Assembly (NCBI GenBank): GCA_903855995.1
Contig: CAIOAN010000012.1
Location: 1 to 64,000, forward strand
DNA: 64,000 nucleotides
Direction of reading: 5' to 3'
Origin: an uncultured Opitutia bacterium
GTDB lineage: Bacteria; Verrucomicrobiota; Verrucomicrobiia; Opitutales; UBA953
The notes beneath the pieces were generated by a model. The model saw nothing but the letters and a program-made list of their open reading frames with translations. It ran no database searches and had not been told where the DNA came from. This document shows positions 24,162 through 32,842 of this stretch, in pieces. A program made the position numbers and the translations under genes. How positions within the stretch are numbered: the stretch's first letter is position 1; each line of letters begins with the position of its first letter.

Positions 24162-24197
24162 GTCCCTAAATACTTTCACCGAACACCCGCACCTACC

Positions 24198-25445
24198 ATG
24201 AGCGTCGATATCAAACCCTACCTCCAGTACCTCGAGAAGGAGAAACACATCCCCAAGGAGGACGCCTGCGCCCTCATCGTCGAGGCCATCAAGTCCTCCG
24301 TCGAGAAGTCGGTCATGGCCGGCCAGAACGTCGAAGTCACGGCCGACCCCATCTCGGGCAAGCTCGAGGCCCACGTCATCTACCGCGTCACCGACTCGGC
24401 GATCGACCCCCTCCAGGAGATCAACCCCGTCGCGGCCGCTCTTATCCGCCCCGACGCCAAGGTCGGCGAAGAGATTCGCAAGCCCATCAACGTGGCCGAC
24501 CTCGGCCGCATCGCCGCCAAGACCACCCAGCAGCTCCTCAATCAGCGCTTCCGTAAAATCGAGAAGGACCAGGTCTTCCAGGAGTACAAGGATAAGGTCG
24601 GCGATATCGTCACGGGTATCGTCCGCCGCACCGAACGCGGTAACGTCGTCATCGAGCTCGGCACCGCCGAGGCCGTCCTGACGCACAAGGAACGCTGCCA
24701 TGGCGACGAATTCCGCACCGGTGACCGCATCCGCTGCCTTCTCCTTGAAATCCGCGAAGACCCGCAGCGCGGCCGAGAGTTCGTGCTTTCCCGCGCCAAC
24801 CCGGCGTTCGTCCGCCGCCTCCTCGAACTCGAGGTCGCTGAAATTGCCGACAAGACCGTCACCATCGCCGCCATGGCCCGCGACCCAGGCTACCGCACCA
24901 AGATTGCCGTCGACTCGCGCGACCCGAAAGTCGACCCCGTCGGCGCCTGTGTCGGCGCCCGCGGCGCCCGTGTCCGTAATATCGTCAAAGAACTCGGCGG
25001 TGAGAAGATCGATATCATCCGCTACCATCCTGAGCCGCTCAAGCTGCTCGAGGAAGCGATTCGCCCGGCCAAGCCGCGCAATGTCCGCATCGACGAGCGC
25101 AGCCGCAGCATCTTCTTTGAAGTGGATGAAGACGACATGCGTATCGCCATCGGCAGCAAGGGCCGCAACGCCCGCCTAACCTCCAAGCTCATGGGCTGGG
25201 GCCTCAATATCCAGAAGGCCACGCACGCCGCCGAGAGCTTCGAAGCGAAGGCCGGCGACGCCGCCGTCCGCATCGCTGAGCAGCTGGCCCTCGCGCCGGA
25301 GCTTGTCGCAAAGTTCGTCGGCCTCGGTATTTCCAGCGTCGAAGCCCTCGAAGGAGCGACCGTGGAAGACTTCAAGGAAAGCGGCATCCCGACCGAAGAG
25401 GTCGAAGCTGTCCTCGCGGCCTACGCCAAGGCCCGCCGCGCCTAA
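24198..25445 (+). CDS. nusA: Transcription elongation/termination factor NusA
   Basis: About 415 residues starting MSVDIKPYLQYLEKEKHIPKE. Domains in order: an RNAP-binding N-terminal domain, an S1 domain (KVGDIVTGIVRRTERGNVVIEL), KH1 (DPVGACVGARGARVRNIVKEL) and KH2 (IAIGSKGRNARLTSKLMGW). A short helix-hairpin-helix tail follows (LVGLGISSVEALEGATVEDF-like). NusA modulates pausing, termination and rRNA antitermination. The frame is open to 24135, but that region overlaps the hairpin, so ATG 24198 is chosen. There is no rimP gene directly upstream, unlike the common rimP-nusA-infB order. Confidence 0.95.
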   Translation: MSVDIKPYLQYLEKEKHIPKEDACALIVEAIKSSVEKSVMAGQNVEVTADPISGKLEAHVIYRVTDSAIDPLQEINPVAAALIRPDAKVGEEIRKPINVADLGRIAAKTTQQLLNQRFRKIEKDQVFQEYKDKVGDIVTGIVRRTERGNVVIELGTAEAVLTHKERCHGDEFRTGDRIRCLLLEIREDPQRGREFVLSRANPAFVRRLLELEVAEIADKTVTIAAMARDPGYRTKIAVDSRDPKVDPVGACVGARGARVRNIVKELGGEKIDIIRYHPEPLKLLEEAIRPAKPRNVRIDERSRSIFFEVDEDDMRIAIGSKGRNARLTSKLMGWGLNIQKATHAAESFEAKAGDAAVRIAEQLALAPELVAKFVGLGISSVEALEGATVEDFKESGIPTEEVEAVLAAYAKARRA

Positions 25446-25489
25446 GCCCCCTTCCTTAAGTCCCCTCCCAGCACCACCCGAACGAGCAC

Positions 25490-27904
25490 ATGACCGAGAA
25501 GAAGAAACCTGAAGCCAAGAAGGCGGCCGCGACCCAGCGCTTCAGCGACGTGGCCAAGGAGCTCGGCATCGAGGTCAAGGCGCTGCTCGCCCTGGTCGAT
25601 CAGTTCGTGGCGGCCCGCCCGGACTACAAGGATTACGTCTACACGGAGGGCAAGAAGCCCGCCGCCTCGAGCAACTTCGGCAAGACTTACCGCGACGACT
25701 TCATGACGTTCGCAGAAGATAAGTTGCCAAAGAAGGCCGAGCCCGTCGTCGAAGCACCGAAGGCCCCTGAGCCCGTCAAGCCCGTCGCACCCGTGGCACC
25801 GGTCGCTTCCGTGACTCCGGTCGCGAAGCCCAATTCGCCCGCCCCGGTGAGCCTGCCGCCGCGCCCTACCATCGCGCCCGTGACTCCGGTCGCCCGCCCG
25901 CCCGTGACGCCTCCGTTGCCCCGCCCTTCGCCGGCCCAGCCGCCGAAAGTCGAACTGCCTCCAGTCGTCATCAGCAACACGCCGCCGACGCCGCCTGCCC
26001 GCCCGAGCAATATGCCTCCGGTCGTCCGCCCGCCCGCGGCGCCGATCGTCAATCGCCCCGCCGCCACCAGCAATCAGGCCGCCCCGGGAAGTAAAGGAGC
26101 GATCACCGTCCGCCCGCCCATCGTGGTGCGCGACTTCGCCATCGCCCTGAATCTTAAGCCCTTCCAGGTCATCGGTAACCTGATGGAACTGAACAAGGTC
26201 GTCAGCGTCTCCTCGGTCATCGAGGAAGCCGACGCCCGCAAGGTCGCCGAACGTCACGGCTACACACTGGAGATCCGCCACCGCGGTGAAGGCGTCCAGC
26301 CCGTCAAGAAAGTCGAAAAGCCTTCCGAAGACGATCCGGCCCTGATGACTACGCGTCCGCCAGTCGTCTGCGTGCTCGGTCACGTCGACCACGGCAAGAC
26401 CACCTTGCTCGACTTCTTCCGCAAGACCAACGTCGTCTCCGGGGAAGCCGGCGGCATCACGCAGCATATCGGCGCTTACTCTGTGGCCTATCTGGGCGAG
26501 AAGCCTGAATACAAAGGTCGCTCCGTCACCTTCCTTGATACCCCGGGTCACGCCGCTTTCGCCAAGATGCGTGAACGCGGTGCGTCCGTCACCGACATCG
26601 CTGTGCTCGTCGTGGCCGCGGATGACGGTTTCATGCCGCAGACCGAAGAGGCCCTTAAGTTCGCCCAGAAGCACGCCAGCGCGATCGTCACGGCGATCAA
26701 TAAGGTCGACTCCAAGGGCGCCAACATCGACCGCGTAAAGCAGCAGATGCAGCAGCGCGGCATCACGCCGGAGGATTGGGGTGGCGAAACCATCACCAGC
26801 CCGGTCTCGGCGCTCAAAGGAACCGGCATGACCGAGCTACTGGAATCCATCCTTCTTCAGGCTGAAGTCCTCGACCTCAAGGCCAACGCGAAGTGCCCGG
26901 CCCAGGGCGTCGTCATCGAATCGCAGATGGAGACCGGTCGCGGCCCCACCGCCACCGTCATCGTGCAGAAAGGCACCCTCAAGCCCGGCGACTCGTTCGT
27001 CTGCGGCGAGACTTGGTGCAAAGTGCGCGCGCTGATGGATGAACGCGGCACCCGCCTGCCCTCGGCATCTCCGGGCGTTCCCGCTCTCGTCCTCGGCTGG
27101 GATGCTGTCCCGGCCCCGGGCACCAAGTTTAAGACCGTCAAGAACGACCGCGAAGCGCGCGAGATCGCCGAAGAGGCAGCCCTCGCCGCCCGCAAGGCCG
27201 CCGAGGCCGTGCAGCAGGCACCCAACACCGGTGCCCGCCCCGGCATGTCGGACCTGGAACGCCTCATGGCCGCCCTCGCCCAGGACAAGGAGAAGATTCT
27301 CCGCGTACTGCTCAAGGCCGATGTCAACGGAACGCTCGAAGCCCTCGAAGGTTGCCTCCTCGAAATCAAGTCGACCAAGGTCCGCCTCGAAATCGTCGGC
27401 GGCTCCGTCGGCCCGGTCACGCAGGGCGACGTCGCCCTGGCCGAAGCCGCCAAGGCGGTCATCGTCGCCTTTGACACTAAACTCGAGAACGGCGTCCAGC
27501 CGCAACTCAAGCGCACCGGCGTCCGCCTCGTGACGCATGACATCATCTACGAGCTCATCACGCTCGTGAAGGATGCGATGTCGGAACTCCTCGATCCGGA
27601 AGTCCGCGAGAACAAGCTCGGTGCCGCCGAAGTGCGCGCCGTCTTCGCTCTCGGCAAGGAACACAAGGTCGCCGGTTGCATGGTCACCGAAGGCCTCATC
27701 CGCCGCGCCGCTAAGGCCCGCGTGGTGCGAGCCGGCAAGATCATCCACAACGGCCCGGTCGAGACCCTGCGTCGCTTCAAAGACGACGCCTCCGAGGTCA
27801 AAGCCGGCTTCGAATGCGGCATCAAGCTCGGCGGCTACGACGAATACCAGCCAGGCGATATCATCGAAGCAGTCGAGATGGTGCAGATCCGTCCTTCGCT
27901 TTAA
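25490..27904 (+). CDS. infB: Translation initiation factor IF-2
   Basis: An 804-residue IF-2. A variable N-terminal region of about 230 residues is very rich in Pro, Ala and Val. The conserved G domain follows: G1 GHVDHGKTTLLDFF near 297, G3 DTPGHAAF, and G4 as NKVD in AINKVDSKG. Domains II-IV that bind initiator tRNA complete it. GHVDHGKT and the QHIGAY switch I are canonical. It brings fMet-tRNA to the 30S subunit. It lies 44 bp after nusA and 5 bp before rbfA in a standard cluster. Confidence 0.97.
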   Translation: MTEKKKPEAKKAAATQRFSDVAKELGIEVKALLALVDQFVAARPDYKDYVYTEGKKPAASSNFGKTYRDDFMTFAEDKLPKKAEPVVEAPKAPEPVKPVAPVAPVASVTPVAKPNSPAPVSLPPRPTIAPVTPVARPPVTPPLPRPSPAQPPKVELPPVVISNTPPTPPARPSNMPPVVRPPAAPIVNRPAATSNQAAPGSKGAITVRPPIVVRDFAIALNLKPFQVIGNLMELNKVVSVSSVIEEADARKVAERHGYTLEIRHRGEGVQPVKKVEKPSEDDPALMTTRPPVVCVLGHVDHGKTTLLDFFRKTNVVSGEAGGITQHIGAYSVAYLGEKPEYKGRSVTFLDTPGHAAFAKMRERGASVTDIAVLVVAADDGFMPQTEEALKFAQKHASAIVTAINKVDSKGANIDRVKQQMQQRGITPEDWGGETITSPVSALKGTGMTELLESILLQAEVLDLKANAKCPAQGVVIESQMETGRGPTATVIVQKGTLKPGDSFVCGETWCKVRALMDERGTRLPSASPGVPALVLGWDAVPAPGTKFKTVKNDREAREIAEEAALAARKAAEAVQQAPNTGARPGMSDLERLMAALAQDKEKILRVLLKADVNGTLEALEGCLLEIKSTKVRLEIVGGSVGPVTQGDVALAEAAKAVIVAFDTKLENGVQPQLKRTGVRLVTHDIIYELITLVKDAMSELLDPEVRENKLGAAEVRAVFALGKEHKVAGCMVTEGLIRRAAKARVVRAGKIIHNGPVETLRRFKDDASEVKAGFECGIKLGGYDEYQPGDIIEAVEMVQIRPSL

Positions 27905-27909
27905 AAAGC

Positions 27910-28281
27910 ATGTCGCAGCGCCAGCTCCGGGTAGCCGAACTTGTCCAGCGGGAGATCTCCTCCTCGCTGCGTCAGGGCTGGGCCGCGGAGGCCGCCCTGA
28001 TCACCATCACGACGGCGACCGTCTCGCCCGACCTGCGCCAGTGCCGCGTCGGCTACGCCGTCGCCGGCGATGAAGCAGCCCACAAGGCGGCCCGCGCCCT
28101 TCTGAAGCGCATTCGCACCGAGCTGCGCTCGACGGTCGGCGGCATCCTGCAAATGAAGCACACGCCGGAAATCCTGTTCACCCAGGACGACATCACCGGC
28201 GGTGTGGCGCGCGTCCAGGCCATGCTGGACGAGCTGTCCCGCAAGGACCGCGAAAACAAGCCTAAGTCCGATAACGACTAA
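27910..28281 (+). CDS. rbfA: Ribosome-binding factor A
   Basis: A 123-residue KH-fold 30S maturation factor from ATG 27910. Family features are RVAELVQREISSSLRQGW at the N-terminus, VSPDLRQCRVGYAV and LRSTVGGILQMKHTPEILF. The longer open frame from 27814 overlaps infB and is rejected. The 3' end overlaps mcsB on the opposite strand by 4 bp. In many genomes rbfA is followed by nrnA-truB-ribF; here those lie 13 kb downstream. Confidence 0.92.
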   Translation: MSQRQLRVAELVQREISSSLRQGWAAEAALITITTATVSPDLRQCRVGYAVAGDEAAHKAARALLKRIRTELRSTVGGILQMKHTPEILFTQDDITGGVARVQAMLDELSRKDRENKPKSDND

Positions 28282-29351
28282 ACCGTCGGCGGGACGAGTT
28301 CGGGTAGATCGCGGAGCGCCTCGCGCACCACGGCGGCACGCCTACGGTCACGGCCATCGGTATCTAATTCCTCGCCGGCCCGGGCCTGCACGTGCGCCGG
28401 CTGGCCTTCAATCATCAGGCGATCGACGATATGGCGTCGCTCCTCATGGAGGCAGCCCATGTCGCAGGCGAGCCGCAGGTGGGAAAGCATGTTCATCGCC
28501 TCGGAACTCGTCAGCAGGCGGGCATAGCGCAGAACGCCGGCTGAGCGCGCGATGCGATCAAGGAAGCGCTCCCCTTCATCCTGGGCTAGCTTACGGCGGG
28601 CGTTCCACTCCTGCTCGATGACATTCTTAATCCAGCCACCGAGGTGCTTAAGAATCGCATCCTCCGACAGGCCGAGCGTCTGCTGGTTAGAAATCTGAAA
28701 AACGTTACCAGCGGCTTCGGTACCTTCGCCCAGCCAACCGCGGACCGCGAGCCCGTCCTGGTTAAGCGCACGGGAAACCTTATCCATGTGGCCGGCCAGA
28801 CAGAGCCCGGGTAGATGGACCATCGCAGAAGCACGCAGGCCGGTGCCGACGTTCGTAGGACACGCGGTAAGATAGCCAAGACGGTCGGAAAAGGCCAGTT
28901 TGAGATGAGCACCCAGGGCATCATCAAGCTGCTCGGCGATATTCCAGGTACCGCGCAGATGCCAGCCGGCCTTGACGACCTGAATGCGCAAATGGTCCTC
29001 CTCATTGATCATAACCGAGCAGGTCTGATCGCGGCTGATGACAGCCGCGCCGCTCTTGCCGGCGGCGAGTTCTTTCGAGACCAGGTGGCGCTCGACCAGC
29101 ACGGCGCGGTCGCGGTCGGCCAGTTCACCCATGCGGAGTACGTGACCGCGGCGGAACTTGGGCAGATCGTTCAGCGCATCCACGCAGCGCTCGGAGATCT
29201 CCTTGCGTTGCGGCACCTTGGCCCAACCCGGGAAAGGCATTCCATCGAGATTGCGCGCCAGACGGATGCGGGTGCTGAGCACGACGGCCTGTTGACCGCC
29301 CAGCAGGTGCGTCAGCTCGCTCTCATCATCAAGGATGTCTTGGACGGACAT
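28278..29351 (-). CDS. mcsB: Protein-arginine kinase McsB
   Basis: A 357-residue member of the ATP:guanido phosphotransferase family that phosphorylates arginines on proteins to mark them for ClpCP. VVLSTRIRLARNLDGMPFPG, LGYLTACPTNVGTGLRASAM (catalytic loop with its Cys) and NVFQISNQQTLGLSED are the family hallmarks. The mcsA start is upstream on the same strand with 2 bp between the genes. ClpC is encoded at 38.7-41.2 kb in this window. No CtsR repressor or YwlE phosphatase gene is visible. Confidence 0.95.
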   Translation of the reverse strand: MSVQDILDDESELTHLLGGQQAVVLSTRIRLARNLDGMPFPGWAKVPQRKEISERCVDALNDLPKFRRGHVLRMGELADRDRAVLVERHLVSKELAAGKSGAAVISRDQTCSVMINEEDHLRIQVVKAGWHLRGTWNIAEQLDDALGAHLKLAFSDRLGYLTACPTNVGTGLRASAMVHLPGLCLAGHMDKVSRALNQDGLAVRGWLGEGTEAAGNVFQISNQQTLGLSEDAILKHLGGWIKNVIEQEWNARRKLAQDEGERFLDRIARSAGVLRYARLLTSSEAMNMLSHLRLACDMGCLHEERRHIVDRLMIEGQPAHVQARAGEELDTDGRDRRRAAVVREALRDLPELVPPTV

Positions 29352-29353
29352 GA

Positions 29354-29839
29354 TTAGGAAGGGGTGAGTTGTTTTTCCAACGCGGCGATCTCATCGCGCA
29401 GGCGAGCGGCCACCTCATAGTCTTCGGCGCTGATCGATTTTTCCATCTCCAACCGGGCGGCGACAAGCCGGCGGCGCAGCTGGGCGGCCGGCAAGACACC
29501 CGCCGGCGCCCGACCGACATGCTTAGGCTCATGTTGCACCTTGGCGAGCAAGCCACCGAGCGCATCGCCAAAAGTCTCCCAGCAGGACGGGCAACCCAGC
29601 CGGCCACGCTTGCGGAAGTCGATATCAGTGAAGCCGCACTGCGGGCAGGTAATCGTCGGGGCGGCAGGCGTGGCGGCCGTCAAGGCGTCGGCCAGCTGGA
29701 AAACTGCGGGATCCGTCGCTCCGCCCTTCTGGGCGCAAGCCTCGCAAAGATGCACCTTGGTGACCTTCCCGTGCACGACCTGGGAGAGGTGAACCGTGGC
29801 GGCCTCCTCGCAGAGCGAGCACTTGAGCGGCTTGGACAT
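29354..29839 (-). CDS. mcsA: McsA-like zinc-finger/UVR-motif protein, McsB activator
   Basis: A 161-residue protein with four CxxC pairs (C7/C10, C32/C35, C65/C68, C83/C86) that can bind two zinc ions. A C-terminal UVR motif follows (LRRRLVAARLEMEKSISAED, then YEVAARLRDEIAALEKQL). This is the McsA layout: zinc binding stabilises and activates the McsB kinase, and the UVR helix pair contacts partners. It is transcribed directly ahead of mcsB. Confidence 0.92.
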   Translation of the reverse strand: MSKPLKCSLCEEAATVHLSQVVHGKVTKVHLCEACAQKGGATDPAVFQLADALTAATPAAPTITCPQCGFTDIDFRKRGRLGCPSCWETFGDALGGLLAKVQHEPKHVGRAPAGVLPAAQLRRRLVAARLEMEKSISAEDYEVAARLRDEIAALEKQLTPS

Positions 29840-29937
29840 CGGTAACTACAGAAAACAGGCCTGCCTGACTTGGCAAGGGGAAGCGGGGAGCGGGGTTTGA
29901 CTTCACGCCCGTCGGACGCTTGATGGAGGCCCGTCAG

Positions 29938-31179
29938 ATGTCCACCAAGCCCCGCATTGTCATCACCGGCCTGGGCCTCACCGCCCCCAACGGCAACTCG
30001 CTCGGCGAGTTCCGCGCCAACCTCCTGGCCGGCAAGGCGCGCATCGCCGTCATCGACGTGCGCCACATGGGGCGTCACCCCGCCGGCGTCTGCGACTTTG
30101 ACGCCACCAAATGGCAGAAGCGAAAGGAAATCCGCAACGGAACGCGCGTCGGTTCGATCTCCATCTACTGCTCACGTGAAGCCCTCGGCGACTCCGGCCT
30201 CGACTGGGAGAAGGTCGATAAGTCGCGCGTCGGCGTCTACCTCGGCATCACGGAGCACGGCAACGTCGAGACGGAGAACGAAATCCACAACATCTCCCTG
30301 TTCGGCAACGATACCAAATATTGGACGCACCACCACAACCCCCGCACCGTGGCGAACAACCCGGCGGGCGAGGTGACGATGAACATGGGCATCACCGGCC
30401 CCCATTACACCATCGGGGCCGCCTGCGCCGCGGGTAACGCTGGCCTGATTCAGGCCGCGCAGATGCTGCAGCTCGGCGAGGTCGATATCGCCTTCGCCGG
30501 TGGCGTCTCGGAATCCATCCACACTTTCGGTATCTTCGCCGGCTTCAAGAACCAGGGTGCGCTCGGCGCCCATGAAGACCCCACGAAGGCCTCCCGGCCT
30601 TTCGATAAGAACCGCAACGGCATCGTGATTTCCGAAGGTGGCGCGATTTATGTCCTCGAGCGTCTCGACGACGCCCTCGCCCGCGGCGCCCGGATCATCG
30701 CGGAAATCGCCGGCTGGTGCATCAACTCCGACGCCACCGACGCCGTCCTACCCAACCCCGAGCGCCAGACGGAATGCGTCCGTATAGCCCTCAAGCGGGC
30801 GGGCATGAAACCTCAGGACATCCAGATTGTCTCCACCCACGCGACGGCCACCGCTCTCGGGGACATTCAGGAATGCACCGCCTTGCGTGCCGTCTTTGCC
30901 GACTGCCCAGACACTAAGATCAATAATACCAAGAGCTTCATCGGCCACTGCATGGGGGCTGCCGGTGCCTTGGAATTAGCAGGTAATCTGCCCTCTTTTG
31001 ACGACGGCTGGGTCCACCCGACCATTAATATCGACGAATTAGACCCCGAATGCGCCATGCCGGGACTGGTAATTAACCAACCCGTCAAGGTGGAGCGGGT
31101 AAATACCATCCTGAACAACTCTTTCGGCATGCTCGGCATCAATTCCGCCCTCATTGTTAAGAAATATGGGGTTGCCTGA
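29938..31179 (+). CDS. Beta-ketoacyl-ACP synthase (KAS II/FabF-like)
   Basis: A 413-residue condensing enzyme of the thiolase fold. The nucleophile C163 lies in TIGAACAAGNAGL. The two catalytic histidines are H301 (VSTHATATALGD) and H337 (KSFIGHCMGAAGALE), with K332. STHATAT differs from the usual EAHGTGT, marking a divergent FabF subfamily. GGAGG 7-8 nt before ATG 29938 is one of the few strong ribosome sites in the window and decides the start against ATG 29923. An acyl carrier protein gene follows at 31215, so the pair likely works together, possibly in a specialised acyl chain rather than bulk fatty acids. Confidence 0.88.
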   Translation: MSTKPRIVITGLGLTAPNGNSLGEFRANLLAGKARIAVIDVRHMGRHPAGVCDFDATKWQKRKEIRNGTRVGSISIYCSREALGDSGLDWEKVDKSRVGVYLGITEHGNVETENEIHNISLFGNDTKYWTHHHNPRTVANNPAGEVTMNMGITGPHYTIGAACAAGNAGLIQAAQMLQLGEVDIAFAGGVSESIHTFGIFAGFKNQGALGAHEDPTKASRPFDKNRNGIVISEGGAIYVLERLDDALARGARIIAEIAGWCINSDATDAVLPNPERQTECVRIALKRAGMKPQDIQIVSTHATATALGDIQECTALRAVFADCPDTKINNTKSFIGHCMGAAGALELAGNLPSFDDGWVHPTINIDELDPECAMPGLVINQPVKVERVNTILNNSFGMLGINSALIVKKYGVA

Positions 31180-31214
31180 CAGGGTTTGGGCGTTTGAAAC
31201 AAACCCCTGACAAC

Positions 31215-31475
31215 ATGACAAAGGAAGACATCAAGCAGGTCGTACTCGACATCATTGCCGACATCGCTCCGGACGAGAATCTCGCCGCCGTGAAGCCGGA
31301 AGTCCGTCTGCGCGACCAGCTCTCACTCGATTCGATGGATTTCCTAGATATCGTCATGGAACTCCGCAAGAAGCACGGCATCGAGGTCCCGGAAGCCGAC
31401 TACGTTCAGCTGGCATCTTTGGACTCCTGTGCGAACTACCTGCTTCCGAAGTTTCTGGCTAAGTCCGGCAAGTAA
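31215..31475 (+). CDS. Acyl carrier protein
   Basis: An 86-residue ACP with the phosphopantetheine site S40 in LSLDSMDFLD, an acidic surface and four helices of standard spacing. ATG 31215 (MTKEDIKQVVLDIIADIAP) is the natural start; a TTG at 31194 would add seven residues. It sits 35 bp after the ketosynthase and has the same orientation. The sequence is more divergent than a typical AcpP (LRKKHGIEVPEADY), so a dedicated carrier for the adjacent synthase is plausible. Confidence 0.88.
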   Translation: MTKEDIKQVVLDIIADIAPDENLAAVKPEVRLRDQLSLDSMDFLDIVMELRKKHGIEVPEADYVQLASLDSCANYLLPKFLAKSGK

Positions 31476-31524
31476 GGGACTTCACCTACCGGACCCGAAA
31501 GGCCGCTGAAAGGCGATCTTTTCA

Positions 31525-31540
31525 TTGCAGGATCCTGCAA
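31525..31540. promoter_or_regulatory. 16-bp perfect palindrome
   Basis: TTGCAGGATCCTGCAA is self-complementary over all 16 bases and lies 64 bp before the probable GTG start of the next gene. It could be a dimeric regulator's operator. No promoter boxes were recognised beside it. Confidence 0.35.
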
Positions 31541-31603
31541 CCACCCCGACCCGTCGGTGTTCTAGATTTGCGGACACCCTGCACTCCCCCTCATATTCCC
31601 CCT

Positions 31604-32596
31604 GTGAACCCCGTCCGCCTCCTCGCCCTCGTTCTCGGTCTATCCGCCACGGCTTCCGCCGAGACTATCCAGCTCCGCAAGGCCGGCAACGCCACCGTGG
31701 TAAGCTTCGAGTACATCACCCAGGACGAGACCTCCATCATGGTGAAGCTGACCGACAAGGATGCCGTCCTGAGCTACAAGTGGGAGGACCTTGATGTGGA
31801 TTGGGTGAAAAAGAATAATCCCAAAATCTGGGCCGAGCGCGAACTGCTGCTGGCCAGCGCCGACGGCGACAAGAAGATGTCGAAGAAGGACGCGGAAGTA
31901 GACCCGTTCGCCGCTGAATTCGTGGCGACCGACGCCAAGTCTCTCGCCAAAAACATCACCATCGCCCTGCAGGACGGGCTCAAGGGCATCGACATCGTGA
32001 AGATTGACGTCGTGTGCAAGGAATTCCAATTGGACGAAGCCCTCTTCTGGGTCGGCTACGAAGACCTCAAGAAGGCCAGCAAGGTCGTCTCCAAAACCGA
32101 AGTCGTCTCCAAAACCGAGGCGACGACCGAAGAGAAGGTCGAGAAGACCGTAGCAAAACCCCGCCCGGCGGTGGTCACCGGACTCAAAACCAAAGCGGCG
32201 GCGACGAAGGCCAGCACCCGCACCCCTGAGAATCTCGATAAAGACGCGGCGGCGAAAAAGGACTATGATGCCGATACCAAGCCTTTCAACGCCATAGGCT
32301 ACATGCGCATGCTCAGCGAAGGCGGCTCAAAGGGAAAGCCCGCCTGGATGATCCTGCGCCGCGCGACCGAAGACCGGAAGAACATCCTGGCTGCGCTCAA
32401 GAAGTACGAGACGATCGCCACCGAGCTGGCGGAGAAGCCCGAAGCCAAAGCCTCCCGCGCCGAGATTCTCGTGCTCAAGAAAGCGATTAGCTCCGCCATC
32501 GAGTCGATTGAGAAGGTTAATCGCGACAACAGCGCCGTGGAGGCCCGCCTCCAGAGCGACTGCCGCGCCCTGCTCAACCAGCTCCCGCTGCGCTGA
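31604..32596 (+). CDS. Exported hypothetical protein, Lys/Ala-rich
   Basis: About 330 residues from GTG 31604. The signal peptide MNPVRLLALVLGLSATASA precedes a short beta region (TIQLRKAGNATVVSFEYITQ, EDLDVDWVKKNNP). A long charged, helical portion follows, with a low-complexity Lys/Thr/Ala linker at about 160-210. The linker contains a tandem 18-bp duplication (VVSKTE twice, 32084-32119). A TTG at 31568 would give a longer form without a clean signal sequence. No known domain is recognised. Periplasmic or surface location is inferred. Confidence 0.65.
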   Translation: MNPVRLLALVLGLSATASAETIQLRKAGNATVVSFEYITQDETSIMVKLTDKDAVLSYKWEDLDVDWVKKNNPKIWAERELLLASADGDKKMSKKDAEVDPFAAEFVATDAKSLAKNITIALQDGLKGIDIVKIDVVCKEFQLDEALFWVGYEDLKKASKVVSKTEVVSKTEATTEEKVEKTVAKPRPAVVTGLKTKAAATKASTRTPENLDKDAAAKKDYDADTKPFNAIGYMRMLSEGGSKGKPAWMILRRATEDRKNILAALKKYETIATELAEKPEAKASRAEILVLKKAISSAIESIEKVNRDNSAVEARLQSDCRALLNQLPLR

Positions 32597-32620
32597 ATTT
32601 CAGATCCCCCCGCAAAGAGT

Positions 32621-32650
32621 CCGGCCGCCTCCCCGAGGGAAGACGGCCGG
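32621..32650. terminator. Probable bidirectional terminator hairpin
   Basis: CCGGCCG and CGGCCGG pair around an inner CCTC/GAGG stem between the exported-protein gene (+) and tRNA-Ala (-). T tracts on either side are weak, so this could serve both units or be Rho-assisted. Confidence 0.45.
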
Positions 32651-32656
32651 TTTGAA

Positions 32657-32732
<76 letters not shown>

Positions 32733-32842
32733 GTTAAATGGAAAGGTAAACAAAGGTCCCCGCGCGGGCACGGTCAACGCTTTTTTCCCGCCCCCGGGAG
32801 TCTCTGGTTGCCAATGGGCGGTGGCCCCTTTGCCTTTCGAGC

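Noticed and set aside
23766-25028. 420-codon minus-strand frame opposite nusA
   Set aside because: Complement of nusA with biased composition and no domain; nusA is certain.
25442-26674. 410-codon minus-strand frame opposite infB
   Set aside because: A Gly/Arg/Asp-rich shadow of the Pro/Ala-rich infB N-terminus, as expected in GC-rich DNA.
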